A stretch of 32,997 nt of DNA from Microcaldota archaeon (lineage in GTDB: Archaea; Micrarchaeota; Micrarchaeia; Anstonellales; Anstonellaceae). Positions within the stretch are counted from its first letter, which is position 1. Every line of letters starts with the position of its first letter. Under the pieces are notes generated by a model. It was not told the origin of the DNA, searched no databases, and saw only the letters and a program-made list of their open reading frames with translations. The translations under genes were made by a program, and so were the position numbers. This document shows positions 20,274 to 28,026 of this stretch, one piece after another. The stretch is taken from the NCBI GenBank assembly GCA_026396415.1, contig JAPLWX010000026.1, positions 1 to 32,997 of the forward strand, read 5' to 3'.

Positions 20274-22697
20274 ATGGTTGCAAAAAAGAATCTCATTGAC
20301 GTCGGCGAGGCAGTGGGCATTGTCGCAGCGCAGTCGATAGGCGAGCCTGGCACGCAGATGTCCCTCCACTGCGGCGAAAAGATAATAGCCAGGCAGGGGG
20401 GCGAAGTAAAAATCCTGAAAATCGGCGAGTTTGTCGATTCGGCATTTTCACAGTTCGGCCATGTGACTGAAGAAGGGCACGAAATATGTGATTTGCCAGC
20501 CGGCGCAGGCGTGGAAGTGCCCAGCCTCTTGCATAACGAAAAAGTTGAATGGCGCGCTGTATCGGCACTGTCCCGCCACAAAAGCCCTGAGAAACTCCTG
20601 AAAATAACGCTTCGCTCAGGCAGAGAGATAACCGCAACACCATACCACTCGTTCGTCATCCGCAAGGATAATGAAATCGTCGCAGTTTCAGGAGCAAGCC
20701 TCAAGGCAGGCGACAGGCTGCCGGTAATCAGGAACCTTGCCATTGCGCAGGACGCAGCACAGGTGCGCGTCAATGCAAAGCAGGTGCTGGAAATAAGCAT
20801 GAAGCACCTTGTTTCAAGCGACGGCAAACTTTACGCCTATCCGCGCGCAAGCAGCAGGCCCATGCAAAGCGAACTCGAGCTTGACGGCGGCTTTGGCTGG
20901 TTCGCAGGCATTTATCTTTCTGAAGGCAATGCGACAAGGCATTACACGTCGATTTCGAACACGGATGCGGAAATCCAGAAGAAAACGCGCACATTCGCGG
21001 GAAAGCACGGCTTTTCCATAAATGAATATGACAACTTCCGCGGCTTTGCCAAGGCACACGACATGCGCATCAATTCCACCCTGCTTTCAGGCTTCCTGAA
21101 AGCGACATGCGGCACATCCTCGTATGAAAAGCGCGTGCCGGATTTCGCCTATTCCGCCAGCGAGGAATTCGTCGGCGCAATGCTGCGCGGCTATTTTGAC
21201 GGGGATGGAAATGTGAGCATGGAGCGCAAGGTAATCAGGGCATCCTCAAAATCAAGAGAGCTCATAGGCGGAGTGTGCATCCTGCTTTCCCGCCTAGGCA
21301 TTTACGCGACCAAGCGCTCGGACAAAAAGACGCACAACCTCTCGATTTCCTACCGCTACGCGGCGCGCTTCCTTGAGAAGATAGGCTCGGACGTTCCAAA
21401 AAAGGCGGCTGCGCTGCGCTTCCTGTCCGACATCAAGCCTGAAATAGGATATAATTCCGTGGACGTCATTCCCGGAATGGGGCATGCGCTGTGGAACGCA
21501 GCCAAGGCATGCGGCATCCCCTCCAGAATGGTGAACAACTTCACCAAGCGGGGCTACATCGGAAGAAGCACGCTCCAGAAATACGTCCATAAGCTTGAAT
21601 CGGTTTCCGCGAAGGAAAACATCCGCGTCCCTGAGATTTCCCTTCTCAGGCAGGCCCTTGAAAGCGACGTTGCCTGGGACGAGATAGAAAAGACGGAATA
21701 TGTTTCCGGCTGCGGCAACGTTTATGATTTCACTGTGCCTGGAAGCGAAACGTTCACGACATTTGAAGGCATAATCACGCACAATACCATGCGCACATTC
21801 CACTATGCAGGAGTGGCGGAGCAGGTGCCGACGGGCCTGCCGCGCCTCATCGAGCTTGTGGACGCGAGGAAGGAGCCGAAAAAGCCCATCATGGACATTT
21901 TCCTGAAGAAGGAATATGCCGCGTCGTATGACAAGGCGAAGGAAGTGGCAAAGGAGATAGAGAGGACCACGCTTGACAAGGTCGCCTATGTGGAGGAGGA
22001 CTTTGAGAGCAAGAAAATCCTCATCACGCTCGAGCAGCCCGAGATGGACGCCGAGGGCGTGACACTCGAGGAGGTCAAGAAGCGCATCAAGACGCTGGCA
22101 GGGGCGCATATGGATTCCGCGGGGAATGTCATCACGGTAAAATCAACCACATCTTCGCTTAGGAACATCCGCAGGCTCACCACCAAGCTTCGGGCGCTCC
22201 ACATCAAGGGTGTGGAGAGGATCAAAAGGACAATAGTGGTGAAAGGCAAGGACGGGAGCTACTTCATCAGGACATCAGGCTCCAACCTCGCGGCGGTCAT
22301 GAAAAACCCCAAGGTGGAGACCGAGAGGGTCTATACCAACGACGTGCAGGAAATTGCGCGCGTGCTGGGCATCGAGGCGGCGCGGAACTCGCTCATGAAC
22401 GAGTTGAAGCAGGTGCTGGAGATGCAGAACCTGTCAGTGGACAAGCGCCACTGCATGCTGCTTGCCGACGCCATGACCATGGACGGCGGGATAAAGTCCA
22501 TTGGGCGCCATGGGCTTTCAGGCCAAAAAGCAGGAGTGCTTGCGCGCGCGGCATTTGAGGAAACATTGAAACACCTCATAAACGCTGCGGTAAGGGGCGA
22601 GGACGACAAGCTTATCGGCGTCACGGAAAACATCATAGTAGGGCAGACCGTGCCCATCGGCACGGGGCTTGTGAGGCTGAAGCTCAAGCTGGGCTGA
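20274..22697 (+). CDS. rpoA2: RNA polymerase subunit A'' with an intein
   Basis: The 807-residue precursor has residues 30-504 as an intein. Splicing would give 332 residues beginning MVAKKNLIDVGEAVGIVAAQ. The join GEPGTQM + TMRTFHYAGV restores the conserved trigger-loop sequence exactly. The C-terminal end (LKHLINAAVRGEDDKLIGVTENIIVGQTVPIGTG) is typical. The start lies only about 10 residues before GEAVG. Most archaeal A'' proteins carry a longer N-terminal segment there, so the A'/A'' junction is compact. The ATG at 20274 has GGTG six bases upstream. The polymerase cannot be functional without splicing. Confidence 0.95.
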   Translation: MVAKKNLIDVGEAVGIVAAQSIGEPGTQMSLHCGEKIIARQGGEVKILKIGEFVDSAFSQFGHVTEEGHEICDLPAGAGVEVPSLLHNEKVEWRAVSALSRHKSPEKLLKITLRSGREITATPYHSFVIRKDNEIVAVSGASLKAGDRLPVIRNLAIAQDAAQVRVNAKQVLEISMKHLVSSDGKLYAYPRASSRPMQSELELDGGFGWFAGIYLSEGNATRHYTSISNTDAEIQKKTRTFAGKHGFSINEYDNFRGFAKAHDMRINSTLLSGFLKATCGTSSYEKRVPDFAYSASEEFVGAMLRGYFDGDGNVSMERKVIRASSKSRELIGGVCILLSRLGIYATKRSDKKTHNLSISYRYAARFLEKIGSDVPKKAAALRFLSDIKPEIGYNSVDVIPGMGHALWNAAKACGIPSRMVNNFTKRGYIGRSTLQKYVHKLESVSAKENIRVPEISLLRQALESDVAWDEIEKTEYVSGCGNVYDFTVPGSETFTTFEGIITHNTMRTFHYAGVAEQVPTGLPRLIELVDARKEPKKPIMDIFLKKEYAASYDKAKEVAKEIERTTLDKVAYVEEDFESKKILITLEQPEMDAEGVTLEEVKKRIKTLAGAHMDSAGNVITVKSTTSSLRNIRRLTTKLRALHIKGVERIKRTIVVKGKDGSYFIRTSGSNLAAVMKNPKVETERVYTNDVQEIARVLGIEAARNSLMNELKQVLEMQNLSVDKRHCMLLADAMTMDGGIKSIGRHGLSGQKAGVLARAAFEETLKHLINAAVRGEDDKLIGVTENIIVGQTVPIGTGLVRLKLKLG
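20361..21785 (+). mobile_element. Intein with LAGLIDADG-type homing endonuclease in rpoA''
   Basis: The 475-residue intein begins with Ser (SLHCGEKIIARQGGEVKI, block A). Block B is ITATPYHSFVI, with the His of the TxxH motif. It ends VYDFTVPGSETFTTFEGIITHN (blocks F and G), followed by Thr as +1 residue. Ser at the first position and Thr after the terminal Asn predict two oxygen-ester steps rather than thioesters. The middle holds a two-motif endonuclease: WFAGIYLSEGN (about 20900) and LRGYFDGDGNV (about 21185). The insertion point is the conserved GTQM/TMRTFH site, a known intein site in archaeal A''. It uses GAA and AAA codons more than the exteins, which favour GAG and AAG, consistent with separate origin. 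The endonuclease motifs look intact. Confidence 0.93.
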
Positions 22698-22756
22698 GGG
22701 GACCTGTTTTTATTTGTTTGCATGGACTAAGAAGCCCGCTTACAAGGTGTATATTT

Positions 22757-23092
22757 ATGGCAAGGAAAAAATCATCAGAGCAGACAACCGCAATGACGTT
22801 CTCCCATGCCGTCCGCCAGTGCGTGGACTCGGGCAAGGTGGAATTCGGCGCGAACACGGGCATCAAGCGCGCGCTTTCAGGCAAGGCGAAGCTGGTGGTG
22901 CTGGCAAGCAACTGCCCGGACGAGGTGCGCGACGACATGGTGCGCTTCTGCAAGCTGTCAGGCGTGCCCACGGCGGTGTTCGAAGGCACGTCTGTTGAGC
23001 TTGGCACAGTGGTGGGAAGGCCCCATCCCGTCTCGGTGCTCACGGTTTACGAAGTCGGCAATTCGAACATAATGGAGTATGCAAAGCAGTAA
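22757..23092 (+). CDS. rpl30e: Ribosomal protein eL30
   Basis: This 111-residue RNA-binding protein of the L7Ae/L30e fold is recognised from VDSGKVEFGANTGIKRALSGKAKLVVLASNCP and VPTAVFEGTSVELGTVVGRPHPVSVLTV. eL30 is the usual occupant of this operon position in archaea, next to nusA. The ATG at 22757 is preceded by AGGTG seven bases upstream. Residues 1-12 are a short charged tail. Confidence 0.94.
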   Translation: MARKKSSEQTTAMTFSHAVRQCVDSGKVEFGANTGIKRALSGKAKLVVLASNCPDEVRDDMVRFCKLSGVPTAVFEGTSVELGTVVGRPHPVSVLTVYEVGNSNIMEYAKQ

Positions 23093-23120
23093 AGCAGCTG
23101 CAACGGAAAGGAGAAAGTAA

Positions 23121-23543
23121 ATGATTGAGCTATCAAAGGACGACATGAAGTGCATCGAGGAGTTCGAGACCCAGACCGGCGCGGCCGTGGTGGACTGCCT
23201 CATAAGCGATGCGGCTGTCGCATTCATAGTGAAGCAGGGCGATTTGGGGCGCGCGATAGGCAGGAAGGGCGCGAACATCACGCGCGTGCGCCAGGCGTTC
23301 GCGCGCCAGGTCCTCGTGTTCGAGGATTCTCCTGACATGGAGCAGTTCATAAGGAACCTGTTCGGCAGCATTGCAGTGAAAAATATAAATGTTCATGAGA
23401 AAAGCGATTCCAAAATCGCCTATGTCACCGTCGATGAGCAGGACAGGGGCAACGCGATAGGCAGGAACGGGGACAGGATAAAGGTCGGCCGCTCGCTCCT
23501 GCAGAGGCGCTTCGGCTGCGACCTGAGGCTGGTCTCGAAGTAG
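23121..23543 (+). CDS. nusA: Archaeal NusA-like KH-domain transcription factor
   Basis: The 140-residue protein consists of two KH domains, without the N-terminal and S1 domains of bacterial NusA, as usual in archaea. The KH loops GRAIGRKGANITRVRQAF and GNAIGRNGDRIKVGRSLL are intact. It binds RNA and is thought to act in transcription elongation or termination. The start follows AAGGAG. It lies between rpl30e and rps12, the canonical archaeal order. Confidence 0.94.
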   Translation: MIELSKDDMKCIEEFETQTGAAVVDCLISDAAVAFIVKQGDLGRAIGRKGANITRVRQAFARQVLVFEDSPDMEQFIRNLFGSIAVKNINVHEKSDSKIAYVTVDEQDRGNAIGRNGDRIKVGRSLLQRRFGCDLRLVSK

Positions 23544-23633
23544 ATAATGTTTTATGGAGTATGCAGGGAAGGGAACATGGTGCGAGGGGCGCTTTGGCTC
23601 CCTTTTTTGCGCTTTTGTAGGAGGATGTTGATT

Positions 23634-24062
23634 ATGGGAAGAGGGGAATTGTCAGGAAGGTCAATAAGCCGCAAGAGGCAGAGGCAGCGCTGGCTCAAGA
23701 AGACCTGGAAGCGAAAGTCGCTGCGCCTCAAGGAGAAGTACGACCCTATCGAGGGCTCCCCAATGGCAAAGGGCATTGTGATCGAGAAGAAGGCGCTTGA
23801 GCAGAAGCAGCCCCACTCCGGGCTAATCAAGTGCGTCAAGATACAGCTTGTCAAGAACGGGAAGTTCGTCACCGCGTTCGCACCGCGCAGCGGCGCCATC
23901 AACTACATTGACGAGCACGACGAGGTCACCATAGACGGGCTGGGCGGCTCGCAGCGCGGGCAGATGGGCTCCATCCCCGGCGTCCGCTACAAGGTGATAA
24001 AGGTCAATGGCGTGGACCTGCAGATGCTGGTCCAGAAGAGGAAGGAGAAGCCCAAGAGGTAA
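23634..24062 (+). CDS. rps12: Ribosomal protein uS12 with altered decoding-loop residues
   Basis: The 142-residue protein is recognised from [35 protein letters not shown] and [33 protein letters not shown]. It lines the decoding centre of the small subunit. Two conserved loops differ from the norm. The near-universal PNSA(I/L/V)RK reads PHSGLIK (about 23810-23830). The Asp before the LPGVRY/IPGVRY loop is Ser (GSIPGVRY). The reading frame is otherwise intact. I chose the ATG at 23634, which has GGAGGATG upstream. An in-frame ATG at 23625 sits too close to GGAGG. Confidence 0.93.
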   Translation: MGRGELSGRSISRKRQRQRWLKKTWKRKSLRLKEKYDPIEGSPMAKGIVIEKKALEQKQPHSGLIKCVKIQLVKNGKFVTAFAPRSGAINYIDEHDEVTIDGLGGSQRGQMGSIPGVRYKVIKVNGVDLQMLVQKRKEKPKR

Positions 24063-24080
24063 CTAGAAGGTGTTTTTTTC

Positions 24081-24689
24081 ATGGATGAAAAACTATTCGG
24101 AAAGTACGACCTGAAGGAAGTCAAGGTTACAGACCCGTCGTTCGTGGCGTATGTCAACCTCTCCCCTGTCAACATGCCGCACTCGCACGGAAGGCATGCC
24201 AAGCGCCAGTTCGGCAAGAGCAAGGTGAACATTGCCGAGAGGCTTGCAAACAAGCTCATGAGGGGAGGCACGGGCGAAAAGACGTCCGGAAAGGTCATCA
24301 GGACAGACGGAAGGCTGCAGGGCAAGAAGTCCCGCGTGATGGGCATTGTGGAGGACGCGCTTGAAATCGTTGCAACGCGCACCAAGAAAAACCCGGTGCA
24401 GCTGCTCGTTGACGCAGCGCAGAATGCCGCGCCGCGGGAGGACTTCACGCGCGTGTCCATGGGAGGCGTGTCCTACCAGGTCGCAGTGGACGTTTCCGCC
24501 TCGCGCCGCCTTGACATGGCGCTGAGGAATATCGCGCTTGCGGCGATAATGGGCGCATTCGACAAGAAAAAGACTCTCGTCGAGGCCCTCGCGGACGAAA
24601 TCGAGCTTGCTTCCAAGAACGACTCCAACCTGTCCTACGCGATAAAGAAGCGCGACGAAACGGAGAGGATGGCGCGCAGCTCAAGGTAA
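24081..24689 (+). CDS. rps7: Ribosomal protein uS7
   Basis: The 202-residue archaeal uS7 is recognised from NPVQLLVDAAQNAAPREDFTRVSMGGVSYQVAVDVSASRRLDMALRNIALAA and the C-terminus SYAIKKRDETERMARSSR. It nucleates assembly of the small-subunit head. A Shine-Dalgarno AGGTG precedes the ATG by seven bases of mostly T. It is the last gene of the operon here. In many archaea EF-2 or EF-1A follows on the same strand, but here a toxin-antitoxin pair on the other strand comes next. Confidence 0.94.
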   Translation: MDEKLFGKYDLKEVKVTDPSFVAYVNLSPVNMPHSHGRHAKRQFGKSKVNIAERLANKLMRGGTGEKTSGKVIRTDGRLQGKKSRVMGIVEDALEIVATRTKKNPVQLLVDAAQNAAPREDFTRVSMGGVSYQVAVDVSASRRLDMALRNIALAAIMGAFDKKKTLVEALADEIELASKNDSNLSYAIKKRDETERMARSSR

Positions 24690-24693
24690 GTAC

Positions 24694-24717
24694 TGCTTTT
24701 TCTTTATTTTTCTTCCA
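24694..24717 (+). terminator. U-rich terminator of the ribosomal operon
   Basis: CTTTTTCTTTATTTTTCTTC directly after the rps7 stop gives three runs of T without a hairpin, the common archaeal termination signal. It also separates rps7 from the convergent toxin gene. Confidence 0.65.
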
Positions 24718-24735
24718 AATCAGCGCGAGCTTTGC

Positions 24736-25008
24736 TCAGTTTTTGTAGATTTTGTCATGATGGTCGAAGTCAAGGAAGATTACTTTTTTGTTAGCCTCGT
24801 CGATTTCGAAGGTAAGCACATACGGATCGATGTGGACGCGCATTTCGCCTGCCATCACGTTGCCAAGCGGCTTATAATGGTGGGGGTCGTGCAGTATTTC
24901 GTCCATTTTCTTGCTTATCCTGTCGAAGCGAGCCCGGTTTTTCTTGCGGAGCTTCGTCATCTTTTTGCGGAATGTGGCAGTATCGACAGGCGCATACATG
25001 CTACTCAT
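24736..25008 (-). CDS. RelE/ParE-superfamily toxin
   Basis: The 90-residue protein has N-terminal helices rich in Lys and Arg (FRKKMTKLRKKNRARFDRISKKMDEIL), then HYKPLGNVMAGEMRVHIDPYVLTFEIDEANKKVIFLDFDHHDKIY. That resembles the RelE pattern of basic helices followed by strands bearing a conserved Arg and a terminal charged/Tyr motif. Relatives cleave mRNA at the ribosome. It overlaps the end of the upstream antitoxin gene by eight bases, typical of coupled toxin-antitoxin pairs. An ATG three codons later is an alternative start. Confidence 0.75.
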   Translation of the reverse strand: MSSMYAPVDTATFRKKMTKLRKKNRARFDRISKKMDEILHDPHHYKPLGNVMAGEMRVHIDPYVLTFEIDEANKKVIFLDFDHHDKIYKN

Positions 25009-25240
25009 ACTCCTTCAGCATTTCAGAAAGAGATCCATAGGATTTTCTCTTTTCTTTCATTATGCGCTTGAGTTTGCGCACGTATTCAGGACGCAGGGGC
25101 GGGTCAAGCTCCTCTTCTTTGGCGAACCTTTGCACAACAAGATTTATTGCATCCGACTTGTTCTTGATGCCGAAATGCGCCTTGATGATGTTGAGGAAGC
25201 GGTTGTTCTCATCTGTCAGGTTCACGATTGCGGAAGTCAT
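25001..25240 (-). CDS. DUF2683-like antitoxin
   Basis: The 79-residue protein has an N-terminal strand and helix MTSAIVNLTDENNRFLNIIKAHFGIKNKSDAINLVVQRFA, as in ribbon-helix-helix-like antitoxins. It continues PPLRPEYVRKLKRIMKEKRKSYGSLSEMLKEYE. The R-P-E-Y-x-x-K-L-K-R-I core is typical of archaeal DUF2683 proteins found next to RelE-like toxins. The ATG is preceded by GGTGAGCAC, and a TATA-like TTTTATAAT lies upstream (about 25270-25278). It would bind the toxin and probably the shared promoter. Confidence 0.75.
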   Translation of the reverse strand: MTSAIVNLTDENNRFLNIIKAHFGIKNKSDAINLVVQRFAKEEELDPPLRPEYVRKLKRIMKEKRKSYGSLSEMLKEYE

Positions 25241-25359
25241 GTGCTCACCGTATTATGTTTTATTATGAAGTATTATAAAATGTTATGCTTGCAGGCAGAG
25301 GGGCGGGAAAGAGCCACATTCCTTAAAAAACAGACACACCATATAATGGCGGTGCTGGA

Positions 25360-25662
25360 ATGAGAGAGCAGATAAAACATCCTGTCAGGCTTTCCAGGGC
25401 AGAGCAGTTCATGCTGGTTGCGGATTTCAAGAAAACCATGCTCAAGACAGGCAATGCGGCAGACAGGGATGAGAGAGTGAAGGCATACCTTAAGTTCTGT
25501 CTTTGGCAGCGCGAGCTCGCAGGGGCATTGGAAGGCGTGGAGCATGACAAGGGCTTGAGTGATGCTTTCAAGAATTGGTTCAAGTTCGGCATTGAAGTGG
25601 AGAATATCTGGCCTAGCCTAGTCGCACTGGAAAAAAATGAAAATAAAGAAACTTCTTTTTAG
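25360..25662 (+). CDS. Unknown 100-residue protein
   Basis: Not recognised. It is predicted all-helical, soluble and charged, with an aromatic C-terminal helix (FKNWFKFGIEVENIWPSLVALEK). GGTG lies five bases before the ATG, the same spacing as in the ribosomal operon, which supports it being real. It is divergent from the antitoxin gene, so the 119-bp gap may hold both promoters. Its stop codon TAG overlaps the TAA of the convergent EF-2 gene by two bases. A role with EF-2 or with the toxin pair cannot be argued from sequence. Confidence 0.7.
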   Translation: MREQIKHPVRLSRAEQFMLVADFKKTMLKTGNAADRDERVKAYLKFCLWQRELAGALEGVEHDKGLSDAFKNWFKFGIEVENIWPSLVALEKNENKETSF

Positions 25663-27851
25663 GCATCCAGGAAGTCGCTCGGCGTGGGCGGGTCGGGCTT
25701 GTCGCCCTTGCGCGTGCGTATCTGCTTCACGATCTTGAGAAGCATGTCCTTGGGCAGCGGCTCGTAGCCTGCATACTCCTGGTAGGGTATTCCCCTGCCC
25801 TGAGTAGCCGAGCGCAGGTCGTTCCCAAAGCCGAACATTTCCGCGACAGGCAGCTTCACAATGATGGTGGACTGCTCGCCCTCCTGCTCCATGCCGAGGA
25901 GCTGCCCTCGCCTGCCCTGTATGAGGGTTATCACGTTGCCCATGTAGCTCTGCGGGCAGAGGATGGTGACCTTCTGCTTGGGCTCCTGCAAAGTCACGCC
26001 GGCGTAAATCATTGCCGCATATATTGGCCTCTTGGTGGCAGGAATGATTTGCGCGGGGCCGCGGTGCACCGGGTCCTCGTGGATGGTGGCGTCCGTAATT
26101 CTTACCTTCACGCCCACCACCTTCTCCTTCGCAAGGGGGCCTGAGTCCATTGCCTCCTCGAAGCCCTGGAGCATCAGCTCGGTTATCTCGTTGAGGTACT
26201 GTATTCCGCGCGTGTCGTTGACGAAGATGTTCCTATTGTAGATGTCAAGCACGCTTTTCGCCTCGTCGCGCTCCATGCCGGACTCCACCAATACCTCCAC
26301 AAGCGACTTGCCCTTCGGGCGGCCGTTCGGAATTTTGCCATCCACCATTGCATCGAACACCGATTTCTCGATGGGCTCCACGATGAACTTGAGCTTGGTG
26401 TGCTTGTTTGGCGACTTGCCCTCTATGGGGCCTGCTTTCCCGGAAATCATTTCGCGGTACACCACGATTGGAGGCGACGTGACTATTGCTATCCCGCGCT
26501 CCTTGGTTATCTTGTATTCGATGATTTCAAGGTGCAGCTCCCCCATTCCGGAGATTAAGTGCTCGCCCGTCTCGTGGTTGATCTCCACCTTGAGGGTGGG
26601 GTCTTCCTTCCCGATTTGGCGGAGCGCCATGATGAGCTTTGCCAGGTCCTTGCTGTCCTTTGCCTCGATGCTCTTCGTCACCACAGGTTCCGAGTAGTGC
26701 TTGATTTGCTCGAATGGCTGTATCTGGTCGGTGGAAACCGTTTCGCCGACGTAAACGTCTCGCAGGCCCACAAGGCCCACGATGTTCCCTGCAAGCACGT
26801 TGTCCACCATGACGCGGTCAGGGCCCATGTAGATTGCGGCCTGCTGCACCTTCTCGCTAGTCAATCGGGAGGCGAGGAACAGCATGTCGCTTTTCTTGAT
26901 GGTGCCTGAGAACATGCGCACCATTGCCACTTCCCCTGCGTGCGGGTCGTTCACCACCCCGAAGCAGATGCCGATTGTCTTTCCCAGCGGGTCGCACTTG
27001 AGCATTGCCTTGCCCTCCGGGGATTCGATGTCGCCTTTCCAGATGACTGGGATGCGGTACTGCTGGGCGTATTTGGGGTTGGGAAGGTGGTCAATCACCA
27101 TCTCCAGGAGCACCTCGTCAAGCGGGGACTTCTCCACAAGCGTCTTGTGGTCGCCCTTCTTGCAGTAGTTGTAGATGTCGGTGAACTTGATGTTGAATTT
27201 TGTCATGGACTTTACCGAGACCGCCCACTTGTGGAAGGCGGAGCCGAATGCCACGTTGCCCTTTGCAACGCCAATCTGCCATTCCTCCTTCTTGTCCGCG
27301 GGCGCATACTGCTCGATGATTTTGTTAAGCCCGTTGATTATCTTGATGAGGCGCGCCTGCATTGCCTTGTCGTCAAGCTGGAGCTCGTTTATCAGCCTGT
27401 CTATCTTGTTGATGAACACAGAGGGCTTTGCCTTTTCCTTCAGCGCCTGGCGGAGCACTGTTTCCGTCTGGGGCATGATGCCCTCCACAGAGTCCACCAC
27501 GAGCACAATCCCGTCCACCGCGCGCATGGCGCGCGTCACGTGCCCGCCGAAGTCCACGTGCCCGGGGGTGTCGATGAGGTTGATTAGGTAGTCCTGCTCG
27601 TTGTAATGGAAGGCAAGGGAGATGTTCGCCGACTTGATGGTGATGCCGCGCGCCTGCTCCTGCTCGTCGAAGTCCATCATGCGCTGCTCGCCTGCAAGCT
27701 CCTTGCTGATGAGCCCCGCGCGCGCCACCAGGGAGTCGGTCATCGTGGTCTTGCCGTGGTCCACGTGCGCAACGATTGCGATGTTGCGGATGTTCTCCAC
27801 CTTGTTCATCATGCCTACGACTTCTTCGACGACAAATTCCTTCCTCACCAT
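25659..27851 (-). CDS. fusA: Translation elongation factor EF-2
   Basis: The 730-residue GTPase moves tRNA and mRNA through the ribosome. It has P-loop AHVDHGKT, switch region RGITIKSA, DTPGHVDF, NKID, and the domain IV loop HEDPVHRGPAQIIPA, where the His in VHRG is the expected diphthamide site. N- and C-termini look complete. An AGGTG seven bases before the ATG supports the start. It is on the strand opposite to rps7, whereas in many archaea it continues the str operon, so an inversion or insertion has separated them. Confidence 0.96.
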   Translation of the reverse strand: MVRKEFVVEEVVGMMNKVENIRNIAIVAHVDHGKTTMTDSLVARAGLISKELAGEQRMMDFDEQEQARGITIKSANISLAFHYNEQDYLINLIDTPGHVDFGGHVTRAMRAVDGIVLVVDSVEGIMPQTETVLRQALKEKAKPSVFINKIDRLINELQLDDKAMQARLIKIINGLNKIIEQYAPADKKEEWQIGVAKGNVAFGSAFHKWAVSVKSMTKFNIKFTDIYNYCKKGDHKTLVEKSPLDEVLLEMVIDHLPNPKYAQQYRIPVIWKGDIESPEGKAMLKCDPLGKTIGICFGVVNDPHAGEVAMVRMFSGTIKKSDMLFLASRLTSEKVQQAAIYMGPDRVMVDNVLAGNIVGLVGLRDVYVGETVSTDQIQPFEQIKHYSEPVVTKSIEAKDSKDLAKLIMALRQIGKEDPTLKVEINHETGEHLISGMGELHLEIIEYKITKERGIAIVTSPPIVVYREMISGKAGPIEGKSPNKHTKLKFIVEPIEKSVFDAMVDGKIPNGRPKGKSLVEVLVESGMERDEAKSVLDIYNRNIFVNDTRGIQYLNEITELMLQGFEEAMDSGPLAKEKVVGVKVRITDATIHEDPVHRGPAQIIPATKRPIYAAMIYAGVTLQEPKQKVTILCPQSYMGNVITLIQGRRGQLLGMEQEGEQSTIIVKLPVAEMFGFGNDLRSATQGRGIPYQEYAGYEPLPKDMLLKIVKQIRTRKGDKPDPPTPSDFLDA

Positions 27852-27944
27852 ATCAAAACACCTGGGTTTGCCTGATATACTGACCTCGCGTAAAAATCAG
27901 CATCAGAATGCTGGAACGTGGCACTATTTCGCCCCGTAGGGTTT

Positions 27945-28015
27945 AAAAAAGTTCGTGAACGCACCGTCGAACTTTTTTAGACATCGCCGCAGGCGATGAA
28001 GATATAAAAGTTCGT
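27945..28015 (-). terminator. Alternative hairpins between trmB and EF-2
   Basis: After the trmB stop (minus strand), AAAAGTTCG occurs at 28007-28015 and 27947-27955 flanking its complement CGAACTTTT (about 27969-27977). The central strand can pair with either. The hairpin CATCGCC/GGCGATG (loop GCA, 27980-27996 region) sits inside one alternative. The promoter-proximal form ends CGAACTTTTTT and should terminate trmB transcription. Mutually exclusive pairings could instead form a switch ahead of EF-2. Confidence 0.45.
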
Positions 28016-28026
28016 CATATTCGCCG

